Source of the DNA: Pseudomonas caricapapayae
GTDB lineage: Bacteria; Pseudomonadota; Gammaproteobacteria; Pseudomonadales; Pseudomonadaceae
DNA: 64,000 bases
Direction: 5' to 3'
Assembly: GCF_001400735.1 (NCBI RefSeq)
Contig: NZ_LJPW01000008.1
Coordinates: 1 to 64,000, forward strand
In this document: positions 9,972-18,983 of the stretch, piece after piece
Layout: each line of letters opens with the position of its first letter
Numbering within the stretch: the stretch's first letter is position 1
The notes under the pieces: generated by a model
Told to the model about the DNA's origin: nothing
Database searches by the model: none
What the model saw: only the letters and a program-made list of their open reading frames with translations
Made by a program: the position numbers and the translations under genes

Positions 9972-10607
9972 ATGAATGCAGAAGCAGGCAATGCAGCGTA
10001 TCTAGGTGATATCCCCAGTATGGTGGCATTTCTTCCGGGGCTTTCGAGCGAGGAGCGCACGGACATTCAGGACGTACTTCTGGATGCGCAGTTGTTCGCA
10101 GGCAGGCAGTTTGATTTCAAGACGCAGTGGAACAGCTGGATGCATTACTACCGCAGCCGACTCAAGGCTCGCGGCATACAGCAAAGAGGTTTGGTGCTGG
10201 GCGACTCACTGGTCGTGAGCAACGTCGATGATCTGTTGCAGGCGACCTTCAACGTCAGTAATCCTGCGGATCGCGAGCGAGTCGGCAGCCTGGTGCAGCG
10301 TGCCGTCAAGGCGATGGGGGTAAATCAGGCGGCAGAGTCCTACTTTCAAAACGGTTTTGATCACGGGCGTCTGGGCAGTTTTCAGGTAGTGCCCTGTGAA
10401 AAGTATGAGCATGACCGGATCCTTTTGCTGCTTTGCAGTCTGCATCTGAGTGTCGACGAGCGCGCTGCGGGCAGCCGACGCTTGCTCTTTCACTTCAAGG
10501 GCGGCAGTTACACCTTTGACAGCAAGCGTTACGCGACCCATCGCGATGACGTCATGCGTTATCTGGATGGCAGAGCGCAAGGCCTGGTGCGGGCTGCGCT
10601 CATCTGA
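9972..10607 (+). CDS. Unknown protein, tandem paralogue 4 of 4
   Basis: A 211-residue protein, closest to copy 3. Features are TDIQDVLLDAQLFAGRQF with a following tryptophan, the block GSFQVVPCEKYEHDR, the strand LLFHFKGGSYTF, and YATHRDDVMRYLDGRA, which recalls YARHRDLIQQRLGDSA in copy 1. ATG at 9972 follows GGGAAGGGAG; longer starts in the frame are less likely. The stop is 5 bp from the convergent marC stop, so this is the last gene of the cluster. Function unknown. Confidence 0.75.
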   Translation: MNAEAGNAAYLGDIPSMVAFLPGLSSEERTDIQDVLLDAQLFAGRQFDFKTQWNSWMHYYRSRLKARGIQQRGLVLGDSLVVSNVDDLLQATFNVSNPADRERVGSLVQRAVKAMGVNQAAESYFQNGFDHGRLGSFQVVPCEKYEHDRILLLLCSLHLSVDERAAGSRRLLFHFKGGSYTFDSKRYATHRDDVMRYLDGRAQGLVRAALI

Positions 10608-10612
10608 GCCGG

Positions 10613-11209
10613 TCAGGGCAGCAGATAGCCCCTGATACCGGTGAAAATGATCTGTGCAGCCAGCGCACAGACGAATAGCCCCATCAGGCGGCTGACAATC
10701 TGCAAACCCTGATCGCCAAGGATCCGTTCGATACGGTTGGACAGGTAAAGCACTACTCCAACCGTGAGGCTGGCCAGCGCAATACTCAGGATGGCGGTGA
10801 GCTTGTCGTCCCAATGGGGCTGACTGACGCCCATGACCAGTAACGCGCCGATGGTGCCGGGGCCAACGGTAAGGGGGATGGTCAGCGGAACAATGGTCAC
10901 ATCCTGTTGAACAGTGTCGGTCTGAACGGCCGACTTGCCTTGGGCCATGCCCAACGCAGAGATGAACAGAACACTGCCCGCACCGATCCTGAATGCATCG
11001 ACAGTGATTCCGAAGACATCGAAAATCACTCTTCCGAACAGATAGAGCAATACGCTTGAAACCAGCGTTGCAAGCGCGACCTTCCAGGCCAGGCGCCGTT
11101 GCTCCTTGCGCGAGTGACCACGGGTCAGACTGATGAAGCAGGAAAGAACGAAAAACGGGCTGTAAAGCACCAGCATTTTCAGATAGACGCTGAACAACAC
11201 GTGAAGCAT
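10613..11209 (-). CDS. MarC-family integral membrane protein
   Basis: A 198-residue protein with about six hydrophobic segments and the MarC-family features YSPFFVLSCF near the N-terminus and PLTIPLTVGPGTIGALLVM in the middle. Family members are inner-membrane proteins with no proven function; the old link to multiple antibiotic resistance is not supported. The frame is open upstream to 11362, but the ATG at 11209 gives the typical length and puts the first membrane segment at the start. It is convergent with the unknown cluster and lies downstream of retS on the same strand. Confidence 0.88.
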   Translation of the reverse strand: MLHVLFSVYLKMLVLYSPFFVLSCFISLTRGHSRKEQRRLAWKVALATLVSSVLLYLFGRVIFDVFGITVDAFRIGAGSVLFISALGMAQGKSAVQTDTVQQDVTIVPLTIPLTVGPGTIGALLVMGVSQPHWDDKLTAILSIALASLTVGVVLYLSNRIERILGDQGLQIVSRLMGLFVCALAAQIIFTGIRGYLLP

Positions 11210-11279
11210 GGCTTCGACTCGACAGCAGGTGGATGGCATCGTCAGTCTATCAGGCCACTCGCTGCCTTTCCCGTTGCTG

Positions 11280-14069
11280 TCATTTGTGCCGATACTGCTC
11301 GCCGCTCGACGCAATGCCGCGAGCCTTGTCTCGGTGCGCAACCCAGTGTTCGACCAGTTCACGCAGTTGGGACAGTTCGATGGGTTTGGCCATATGACCG
11401 TCCATCCCTGCCTGACGTGCGCGGTCCTTGTGCTCGGTGAGAATGTGCGCGGTCAGTGCAACGACCGGTGTGCGCACCCGCTGGTTGCCGACCTCCCAGG
11501 CACGTAATTGCTCGGTGGCCGAGAACCCGTCGAGTATCGGCATTTCACAGTCCATCAATACCAGATCGTAACGTTGTGCCTTCATGGCACGCAGCGCTTC
11601 TTCGCCATTGCTTGCCGTATCGGGGTTCAGGTTGAGCTTGCCAAGCATGCCGCGAATCACTTTGGTCGAAATGCTGTTGTCTTCGGCGACCAGAATCCGG
11701 AAGTCGCCGGGCACGCTTACCGGTGTATTCATTACCGGACCCGGTTTGTGCGAGCCGACGCCCTTGTTCAGTTGGGTCAGCTCGTCTGCCAGCGTCGTCT
11801 TCAGTGTGTAGCCTGCCACCGGTTTCGCCAGAATGCGTTTGATGCCGGAGTTGCGAGCGATAATCTTGCTGGGCGCATTGCTGATGCCGGTCAGCATGAT
11901 CAGCAGAATATCGTGATTCAGGCTCGGGTCTTCCTTGATCTTGGCGGCCAGTTGCATCCCGGTCATGCCGGGCATGTTCTGATCGAGAAGGACCACATCG
12001 AAATAGTCGCGTAAATGAGCCTTGGTCCTGAGCAACGCCAGCGCCTCTTTGCCGGACGCCACGGCACTGACGTTCAGGCCCCAGGCGCTGCATTGCTGAA
12101 CCAGCACTTTGCGGCAAGTATCATTGTCATCGACCACCAGCACCCTGGCATCCTTCAACGGGCTGTCCAGATCGATGGTCGGCTGTTCCAGCAGCTTTGC
12201 ATCCAGAGGCAGGTTCAGCCATAGCGTGTTGCCCTGGCTGCCACTGTTCTGAATACCGAATTCGCCGTCCATGAGGACAATCAACTGGCGGGCGATGACC
12301 AGCCCCAGATGGCCACCAAGTCTGCTGCTGGCCAGGAAGTTGCGGCTGTGCAGTTCGGCGTGCAGCAATTCTTCACGCTCTTCGTCGGAAAGCGATTCAC
12401 CGCTGTCCTGCACCGAAATACGCAGGCGGGTCTTTCCGTTTTTCGAGGACTCAAGAGCGACGGCCAGCAGAATCTCGCCTTCGTCAGTCTTTTTCAGGGC
12501 ATTTTCCAGAAGGCTCAACAGCGTCTGACGCAGGCGAGTCGGATCACCATTGATGACGCGCGGCACCTGAGGCTGGATCTGGCTGATCAGCTCGACCTGT
12601 TGCTGCTCGGCCTTGGCGCGGAAGATGTTCAGGCAGTCCTCGACCAGCGCGCCGATATCGAACTGCACGTCGTCCAGTTCTATCTGCCCCGATTCGAGCT
12701 TGGTGATGTCCAGAATCTCGTTGATCAGCGTCAGCAGTTCATTGCCGGCGCTGTGAATGGTCTGCACATAATCGCGCTGCTTGACGGACAGTGGCGTGCC
12801 GAGCAGCAGCTCGGTCATGCCCAGCACGCCATTCATCGGGGTACGAATCTCATGGCTGATCTTGGCCAGAAATTCGGCTTTGGCGTTGATTTCGGCAGTG
12901 CTGGCAGCCTGATCGCGGCTGATGCTGAAACGGTCTTCGGTGATGCTGCGGTGACGTTCGCCGAGGGCCAGGCTCATCAGCACCCCGCTGATGCAGAATA
13001 CGCTGAGCAGCGCGAGTATCAGCCATTGCGGCGGCACCAGGCTCAGCCAGAGCAGACCTGGCAGAACTACCATGTAACCAATATTGAAGGTGATCATCCC
13101 GAGCACAAACAGGCGCGCCGAACGATAGCCCTTCTGCCAGTGCCACATCGACACCGCCAGAATACTCAATGTGGTCAGCGAAACCAGGCCAAAGGTCAGG
13201 ATGTTGATCGGCAGCCTGTCGTTCAGCAGTACCAGTAACGTACCGATACCCATGAGCACGGCGTTGCCCAGCAACAGACGGTCCAGCTTGCGGGCATTGC
13301 GGTGGACGAAGAAACAATAGGTGTAGATCAGGCCTGCCACTGCCGCCAGCAGCAACGCAATATGCGCGCTTGGGGTCTGTGAAATATTCCACGGGTCGAT
13401 CGGGCGGAGCAGGTTGAGCAGCAGCAGGGCGCTGAGCCCGAGCAGTGCTTCGCAGGCGGCGAGCCAAAGATTGCTGCGCGACCGTGTGTGCCCGTAGCGC
13501 GTCAGGTTCTGCACGATCAGCATCGCCAGGGCGCCAAAAAGCAGGCCGAACAGGAACGGTTCGGTCTCGTTGGCAGCACTTTGGATGGCGGGCTCCAGGG
13601 TAATGCTGGGGCGCATTTTCTGGGTGGATACCAGCTTCAGATAGATGTCCAGCGAGGCCGAGCTTTGCGGGATCGGCAGCAGGAAGTCGTTGGAGGGCAG
13701 GCGCTGATCGTCCTTGGGCACTTCGTTGCCGGCGCGCAGATGATCGATCTGCTGATCGCCGTCCATGACGTACATGTCCGCACTGGCGAGGTCCGGGGCG
13801 AATATGCGCAGAAGCTGTTCATGCTGGGTAGGTTGCAGGTGGTAATGCAACCACACCGCGCTGTCGCGATCGGCAGCAGAAACACGTTCCAGTTCGATGG
13901 GGCTGAATTGATTCTGATAGCGCGCCGAACGAATTTCATCCAGCGTCAGGTGAGCCTTTTCGTCGAGCAGCGTAGACCAGCCTGCGCCATGCTCGGCCTG
14001 CGCCGAAAGCATGAACAGCAGGGTCAGCAGTCCAGCGATTGAGGCTATGGCAATCCTGAGCCAGCGCAC
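11280..14069 (-). CDS. retS: Hybrid sensor kinase RetS
   Basis: A 929-residue membrane protein: signal/TM segment (1-25), periplasmic 7TMR-DISMED2 sensor (about 30-170), seven-helix 7TMR-DISM region (about 172-370), HisKA with His406 in SHEIRTPMNG, HATPase, then two receivers with Asp696 (LLDQNMPG) and Asp840 (LMDCEMPI). This architecture and the purD neighbour match RetS of P. aeruginosa. There it binds GacS and blocks its signalling, lowering RsmY/RsmZ and favouring virulence over biofilm. The ATPase G1 box reads DSGES instead of DxGxG, which suggests weak kinase activity. Confidence 0.93.
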   Translation of the reverse strand: MRWLRIAIASIAGLLTLLFMLSAQAEHGAGWSTLLDEKAHLTLDEIRSARYQNQFSPIELERVSAADRDSAVWLHYHLQPTQHEQLLRIFAPDLASADMYVMDGDQQIDHLRAGNEVPKDDQRLPSNDFLLPIPQSSASLDIYLKLVSTQKMRPSITLEPAIQSAANETEPFLFGLLFGALAMLIVQNLTRYGHTRSRSNLWLAACEALLGLSALLLLNLLRPIDPWNISQTPSAHIALLLAAVAGLIYTYCFFVHRNARKLDRLLLGNAVLMGIGTLLVLLNDRLPINILTFGLVSLTTLSILAVSMWHWQKGYRSARLFVLGMITFNIGYMVVLPGLLWLSLVPPQWLILALLSVFCISGVLMSLALGERHRSITEDRFSISRDQAASTAEINAKAEFLAKISHEIRTPMNGVLGMTELLLGTPLSVKQRDYVQTIHSAGNELLTLINEILDITKLESGQIELDDVQFDIGALVEDCLNIFRAKAEQQQVELISQIQPQVPRVINGDPTRLRQTLLSLLENALKKTDEGEILLAVALESSKNGKTRLRISVQDSGESLSDEEREELLHAELHSRNFLASSRLGGHLGLVIARQLIVLMDGEFGIQNSGSQGNTLWLNLPLDAKLLEQPTIDLDSPLKDARVLVVDDNDTCRKVLVQQCSAWGLNVSAVASGKEALALLRTKAHLRDYFDVVLLDQNMPGMTGMQLAAKIKEDPSLNHDILLIMLTGISNAPSKIIARNSGIKRILAKPVAGYTLKTTLADELTQLNKGVGSHKPGPVMNTPVSVPGDFRILVAEDNSISTKVIRGMLGKLNLNPDTASNGEEALRAMKAQRYDLVLMDCEMPILDGFSATEQLRAWEVGNQRVRTPVVALTAHILTEHKDRARQAGMDGHMAKPIELSQLRELVEHWVAHRDKARGIASSGEQYRHK

Positions 14070-14159
14070 AATGAAATCCCTTCGTGAGTGAATGCCTGGT
14101 AAAACCGCAAATGCCGGGTCAATGGGCCTGCCTCCTGATTGAAAGGCTGGCCCGGTCGA

Positions 14160-15455
14160 TTATTCCTGGTCTTCGCCACGCTCGCGGGCAATGGCACGAT
14201 AGCCAATGTCCTTGCGGTAAAAACATCCTTGCCAATCAACTTTAGCGGCCAGCGCATAAGCATTTTGCTGCGCATTGCCGACACTGTCACCCAGTGCTGT
14301 GGCACACAGTACACGACCGCCGCTGGTCACGACACGATCATCCTGCAAGGCCGTGCCCGCGTGAAAGACCTTGCCTTCCAGTTGCGCAGCAGCGTCCAGA
14401 CCTTCGATGACCGCGCCTTTGGCGTAATCGCCTGGGTAGCCACCGGCAGCCAGGACGATACCCAGGCTCGGACGCGGGTCCCACTGTGCTTCGATCTTGT
14501 CCAGTGCCTGCGCCAGCGCCGCCTCGACCAGCAGAACCAGGCTCGATTGCAGGCGCAGCATGACCGGCTGGGTTTCCGGATCGCCAAAGCGGCAGTTGAA
14601 TTCGATGACTTTCGGATTGCCTGCCTTGTCGATCATCAGACCAGCATAGAGGAAGCCGGTGTAAACGTTGCCTTCGTCGGCCATGCCTCGGACGGTCGGC
14701 CAGATAACCAGATCCATGACACGTTGATGAACCTCGGCGGTAACTACCGGAGCAGGGGAGTAGGCACCCATGCCGCCTGTATTCGGGCCGGTATCACCGT
14801 CGCCGACGCGTTTGTGGTCCTGGCTGGTGGCCATCGGCAGCACATTTTTGCCGTCGACCATGACGATGAAGCTGGCTTCTTCGCCATCCAGAAACTCTTC
14901 GATGACGACGCGCGAACCGGCTTCGCCAAAGGCGTTGCCAGCCAGCATGTCACGTACGGCGTCTTCGGCCTCTGCCAGCGTCATGGCAACGATCACGCCC
15001 TTGCCTGCCGCGAGGCCGTCGGCCTTGATGACAATCGGAGCGCCTTTTTCACGCAGATAGGCCAGGGCAGGCTCGATCTCGGTGAAGTTCTGATAATCGG
15101 CAGTGGGGATCTTGTGGCGCGCCAGGAAATCCTTGGTGAATGCCTTGGAGCCCTCGAGCTGCGCCGCACCGGCGGTCGGACCGAAACAGTCCAGGCCACG
15201 GCTGCGGAACAGGTCGACCACGCCTGCAACCAGCGGTACTTCAGGGCCGACGATGGTCAGCGAAACGTTCTTCTCAGCGAAGTCCGCCAGTTGTTCCAGT
15301 GCCAGAACGTCGATTGCCACGTTCTCGCATTTGGCTTCGATCGCCGTGCCCGCATTGCCCGGTGCGACAAATACCTTCTGCACACGTGGGTCCTGAGCGA
15401 CTTTCCACGCCAGGGCGTGTTCACGACCGCCGCTGCCAATGATCAAAACATTCAT
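14160..15455 (-). CDS. purD: Phosphoribosylamine--glycine ligase PurD
   Basis: A 431-residue ATP-grasp enzyme of purine synthesis, joining glycine to phosphoribosylamine. It starts MNVLIIGSGGREHALAWK, the family signature, and has GLAAGKGVIVA and FNCRFGDPETQ, the ATP-grasp and metal-binding blocks. The frame continues upstream, but the ATG at 15455 begins the conserved domain. It lies 198 bp downstream of purH on the same strand, with a strong hairpin in between. Both purine genes sit between fis and retS, as in P. aeruginosa. Confidence 0.96.
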   Translation of the reverse strand: MNVLIIGSGGREHALAWKVAQDPRVQKVFVAPGNAGTAIEAKCENVAIDVLALEQLADFAEKNVSLTIVGPEVPLVAGVVDLFRSRGLDCFGPTAGAAQLEGSKAFTKDFLARHKIPTADYQNFTEIEPALAYLREKGAPIVIKADGLAAGKGVIVAMTLAEAEDAVRDMLAGNAFGEAGSRVVIEEFLDGEEASFIVMVDGKNVLPMATSQDHKRVGDGDTGPNTGGMGAYSPAPVVTAEVHQRVMDLVIWPTVRGMADEGNVYTGFLYAGLMIDKAGNPKVIEFNCRFGDPETQPVMLRLQSSLVLLVEAALAQALDKIEAQWDPRPSLGIVLAAGGYPGDYAKGAVIEGLDAAAQLEGKVFHAGTALQDDRVVTSGGRVLCATALGDSVGNAQQNAYALAAKVDWQGCFYRKDIGYRAIARERGEDQE

Positions 15456-15553
15456 TTCAAAAACCTCGATGACGCTGATTCTGGAGTACGCGGGATGCCT
15501 GGAAACATCGATCCCGCGGTACGAGGTCGTAATGGCGTAGGTGTATGCAAGAC

Positions 15554-15613
15554 GGGTGGGGCTTCGCTGAGCGGAGTTGCCTCCTGGCAATGAACATCAG
15601 CGGAGCCCCACCC
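15554..15613 (-). terminator. Long hairpin between purH and purD
   Basis: A 17-bp inverted repeat with a single mismatch: the left arm 15554-15570 starts GGGTGGGGCT and the right arm 15597-15613 ends AGCCCCACCC, around a 26-nt loop. It follows the purH stop by about 40 bp. No T-tract follows on the minus strand, so it may be an mRNA-stabilising or attenuating structure, or an extragenic repeat, rather than a simple Rho-independent terminator. Confidence 0.55.
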
Positions 15614-15653
15614 AACGCAGCAGACGCCTGCGACAGTGCGGCCGTTTTTCTGT

Positions 15654-17258
15654 TTAGTGCCTGAAGTGGCGCATGCCGGTGAACACCATCGCAATGCCCG
15701 CTTCGTCTGCCGCAGCGATCACTTCGTTGTCACGCATCGAACCGCCGGGCTGGATGACGGCAGTGATGCCAACCTTCGCCGCGTTATCGATACCGTCGCG
15801 GAACGGGAAGAAGGCATCGGAGGCCATGACCGCACCCTGCACCTGCAGTCCGGCATGCTCGGCCTTGATGGCGGCAATGCGTGCCGAGTTCACGCGGCTC
15901 ATCTGGCCTGCACCGACGCCGATGGTCTGACGATTGCGGGCATAGACGATGGCGTTGGACTTGACGTACTTGGCGACTTTCCAGGCAAAGATCAGGTCAT
16001 GCATTTCGTGCTCGGTAGGGGCGCGCCGGGTAACGACCTTGAGATCGGCCGAGGTGATCATGCCGATGTCGCGGCTCTGCACCAGCAGACCGCCATTCAC
16101 GCGCTTGTAGTCCCAGGCAGGCAGGCGCTCGCTCCACTGACCGCTGGTCAGCAGGCGTACGTTGGCTTTGCTGGCCACGATGGCGCGGGCTTCGGCGCTG
16201 ACGCTCGGTGCGATGATCACCTCGACGAACTGACGCTCGACGATGGCCTTGGCCGTTGCGGCGTCCAGCTCGCGGTTGAAGGCGATAATGCCGCCAAATG
16301 CCGATTCGGCGTCGGTGGCATAGGCCAGTTCGTACGCCTGACGAATGCCGCCTTCATCGTCCGGGCAGACCGCTACACCGCACGGGTTGGCGTGCTTGAC
16401 GATCACGCAGGCCGGTTTGACGAAGCTCTTGACGCATTCCAGTGCAGCATCGGTATCGGCGACGTTGTTGAACGACAGTTCCTTGCCTTGCAGCTGGGTT
16501 GCAGTGGCAATGCCGACCTCGGCAGGTCTGGCTTCAACGTAGAACGCCGCACTCTGGTGCGGGTTCTCGCCGTAGCGCATTTCCTGAGCCTTGACGAACT
16601 GGGTGTTGAAAGTACGTGGGAACTGGCTGCGGCCTTCGGTGCTCAGGGTTTCAGCTGTCTGGTCGACGCCACCCAGGTAGTTGGCGATCATGCCGTCGTA
16701 GGCGGCGGTGTGCTCGAACGCCTTGAGCATCAGGTCGAAACGCTGTGCGTATGTCAGGCCGCCGGCCTTGAGGCTTTCCAGCACCTGGCCGTAATCGCCG
16801 GCATTCACCACGATTGCGACGTCCTTGTGGTTCTTTGCTGCGGAGCGGACCATGGTCGGGCCACCGATATCGATGTTCTCGATGGCGGTCGGCAGATCGC
16901 AGCCAGGTTTGGCAACAGTGGCTTCAAACGGATAGAGATTGACTGCAACCAGGTCGATCGGCTTGATGCCGTGTTCGCTCATGATGGCATCGTCGGTGCC
17001 GCGTCGACCCAGAATGCCGCCGTGGATCATGGGGTGCAGGGTCTTGACCCGGCCATCCATCATTTCGGCGAAGCCGGTGTAGTCGGCCACTTCGACTGCC
17101 GCAACGCCGTTGTCCCTGAGTAGCTTGAACGTACCGCCAGTGGAGAGAATCTCGACGCCCAGCGCTTCAAGCTCACGGGCAAATTCAAGGATTCCTGTCT
17201 TGTCGGATACGCTGATCAGAGCGCGGCGGATCGGCAGGCGGGTAGTCTGGTCGGTCAT
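15654..17258 (-). CDS. purH: Bifunctional AICAR transformylase/IMP cyclohydrolase PurH
   Basis: A 534-residue enzyme that catalyses the last two steps to IMP. The N-terminal MGS-like cyclohydrolase domain begins [13 protein letters not shown] and contains [14 protein letters not shown]. The larger C-terminal AICAR formyltransferase domain includes [10 protein letters not shown] and [12 protein letters not shown] at 17258 is preferred; an in-frame ATG lies four codons upstream (17270). The gene starts only about 32 nt after the end of a Rho-independent terminator that follows fis, leaving little room for a promoter of its own. Confidence 0.96.
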   Translation of the reverse strand: MTDQTTRLPIRRALISVSDKTGILEFARELEALGVEILSTGGTFKLLRDNGVAAVEVADYTGFAEMMDGRVKTLHPMIHGGILGRRGTDDAIMSEHGIKPIDLVAVNLYPFEATVAKPGCDLPTAIENIDIGGPTMVRSAAKNHKDVAIVVNAGDYGQVLESLKAGGLTYAQRFDLMLKAFEHTAAYDGMIANYLGGVDQTAETLSTEGRSQFPRTFNTQFVKAQEMRYGENPHQSAAFYVEARPAEVGIATATQLQGKELSFNNVADTDAALECVKSFVKPACVIVKHANPCGVAVCPDDEGGIRQAYELAYATDAESAFGGIIAFNRELDAATAKAIVERQFVEVIIAPSVSAEARAIVASKANVRLLTSGQWSERLPAWDYKRVNGGLLVQSRDIGMITSADLKVVTRRAPTEHEMHDLIFAWKVAKYVKSNAIVYARNRQTIGVGAGQMSRVNSARIAAIKAEHAGLQVQGAVMASDAFFPFRDGIDNAAKVGITAVIQPGGSMRDNEVIAAADEAGIAMVFTGMRHFRH

Positions 17259-17290
17259 CTCGATTTCCATCAAAAGCAAAAGAAGTCAGC

Positions 17291-17326
17291 AAAAAAAAGC
17301 GACCGCGGTGCAAGGTCGCCTTTTCT
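17291..17326 (-). terminator. Rho-independent terminator after fis, probably bidirectional
   Basis: On the minus strand the stem GGCGACC...GGTCGC is followed directly by eight T residues (A-run at 17291-17298 on the plus strand). On the plus strand the same stem is followed by TTTTCTGTTTT. It lies 12 bp after the fis stop. This is a textbook intrinsic terminator, yet purH starts about 32 nt past it, so it may also act as an attenuator for purH. Confidence 0.85.
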
Positions 17327-17337
17327 GTTTTGAATGC

Positions 17338-17658
17338 TTAAAGCAGATCGTACTGTTTGAGTTTCTTGCGCAGCGTGCCGCGATTCAGTCCCAGCAGCTC
17401 GGAGGCCTTCGTCTGGTTGCCCTTGACGTAGTTCATCACGCTTTCGAGGAGCGGAGCCTCGACTTCCGACAACACCAGGTTGTAGACGTCAGTGACGGAT
17501 GCGCCTTCGAGGTGGGCGAAATAATTGTGCAGCGCCTTCTCGACACTTCCGCGCAGGGTCTGACCCTCTTCGCTCGGCGTGTTGAGGTGCTGTTTCAAAT
17601 TGACGTTGTCGCTCACGGGTGTTGTTCCACTCACTAAAGTCTCGGTCATCATCGTCAT
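17338..17658 (-). CDS. fis: Nucleoid-associated DNA-binding protein Fis
   Basis: A 106-residue protein whose C-terminus [27 protein letters not shown] is the classical Fis helix-turn-helix. The upstream part [18 protein letters not shown] forms the dimer core. Fis binds and bends DNA and affects rRNA promoters, recombination and growth-phase control. The start at 17658 (MTMMTET) overlaps the dusB stop by 4 bases; the ATG at 17649 is an alternative. The dusB-fis operon is conserved in gammaproteobacteria. Confidence 0.97.
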   Translation of the reverse strand: MTMMTETLVSGTTPVSDNVNLKQHLNTPSEEGQTLRGSVEKALHNYFAHLEGASVTDVYNLVLSEVEAPLLESVMNYVKGNQTKASELLGLNRGTLRKKLKQYDLL

Positions 17659-18668
17659 GCGGCCACCTCTTTATCATTCTCGTTATCCGGGCCCTTGCAG
17701 CCTTGGCTGAAGAACTCCCGAACGTTGGCGCACTGTGCATCCGTATCTTCCAAACGATTGAAGTGGGCGCGAAACTCTCTGGCGCCCGGCAGGGTTGCGA
17801 GATACCAGCTGACGTGTTTGCGTGCAATGCGCACGCCCATCACATCCCCATAGAAAACGTGGAGCGCTGCCAGATGCTCAAGCAGAATACGTTCCACTTC
17901 ACTCGACTGCAGGGCCGGGAGTGTCTCTCCGGTACGCAGAAAGTGTTCTATCTCGCGAAAAATCCAGGGACGCCCCTGGGCGGCCCTGCCAATCAGTAAC
18001 CCGTCCGCGCCGGTGGCCTGTAGCACGCGCCGGGCTTTTTCGGGTGAATCGATGTCGCCATTGGCAAAGACCGGTATCGACACTGCCTGTTTGATCATGG
18101 CGATGGTGTCGTACTCGGCTTCACCGGTGTACAGGTCGGCACGGGTTCGCCCGTGTACCGCCAGTGCCTGAATGCCTGCCTGTTCGGCGATTTTCGCTAC
18201 CGTCAGGCCATTTCGGTTGTCGCGATCCCATCCGGTGCGGATCTTCAGCGTAACGGGTACATCAACCGCAGCCACCACGGCCTGCAGGATGTCGTTCACC
18301 AGTTGCTCATCTTTCAACAGCGCCGAGCCTGCTGCCTTGTTACAGACTTTCTTGGCCGGGCAACCCATGTTGATGTCGATGATCTGGGCTCCCAGTTCGA
18401 CATTGGCACGTGCTGCGTCTGCCAGCATCTGCGGATCACCACCGGCGATCTGTACCGAGCGTGGCTCGGGATCACCTTCGTGGATCATGCGCAGACGCGA
18501 TTTGCGGCTGTTCCACAGGCTCATGTCACTGGTGACCATCTCCGACACCACAAGTCCGGCACCGAGTCGTCGGCACAGCTGGCGGAAAGGCTGATCGGTG
18601 ACGCCCGCCATCGGGGCGAGAACCAAGCCGTTTTGCACTGTATATGGGCCGATGCGTACTGCCGACAT
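17655..18668 (-). CDS. dusB: tRNA-dihydrouridine synthase DusB
   Basis: A 337-residue flavoprotein that reduces uridines in the tRNA D-loop using NADPH and FMN. Visible are [13 protein letters not shown] at the N-terminus, [19 protein letters not shown] with the conserved active-site cysteine of the GCP motif, [12 protein letters not shown], and the FMN-phosphate loop ANGDI. The open frame extends upstream to 18764, but the ATG at 18668 (MSAVRIGPY) starts the conserved domain. It overlaps fis, forming the dusB-fis operon. Confidence 0.95.
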   Translation of the reverse strand: MSAVRIGPYTVQNGLVLAPMAGVTDQPFRQLCRRLGAGLVVSEMVTSDMSLWNSRKSRLRMIHEGDPEPRSVQIAGGDPQMLADAARANVELGAQIIDINMGCPAKKVCNKAAGSALLKDEQLVNDILQAVVAAVDVPVTLKIRTGWDRDNRNGLTVAKIAEQAGIQALAVHGRTRADLYTGEAEYDTIAMIKQAVSIPVFANGDIDSPEKARRVLQATGADGLLIGRAAQGRPWIFREIEHFLRTGETLPALQSSEVERILLEHLAALHVFYGDVMGVRIARKHVSWYLATLPGAREFRAHFNRLEDTDAQCANVREFFSQGCKGPDNENDKEVAA

Positions 18669-18983
18669 AGCCTTACCTGTTGTGGAGGCCAAATCATCCG
18701 CAGGCCATGTAAAAAACGTTTCACCCGGTCTGCAACGGCCCGTCCTGCCAGCCGCGTGCGCCACCGTCAGATCGAACCGAGAGTTTGAAAAAGGGTTGGC
18801 ATGATACCCGCTCTCGATGACTGGATAAAGGCTGAATTGGATAAAATCTGAACAACTCTTGCTGCGTTCGCTAAAGACGAATACGCGGCGTTCGATCTGC
18901 TAATTTCCGCGATCATGCAGCGTTCTATGGCTTGAAAAGCCTTTATTGCATCAATTAAGGCCGACGCTGCGGCAGCAGCGTTG
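18669..18983. other. Intergenic region upstream of dusB
   Basis: This 315 bp region separates dusB from the end of the zinc-ribbon protein gene. It should hold the dusB-fis promoter; on the minus strand TATCAT near 18794 is a possible -10 box, but I see no convincing -35. At about 18938-18962 a weak inverted repeat GCCTT...AAGGC spans an AT-rich loop. I see no open frame with a ribosome site. Confidence 0.4.
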
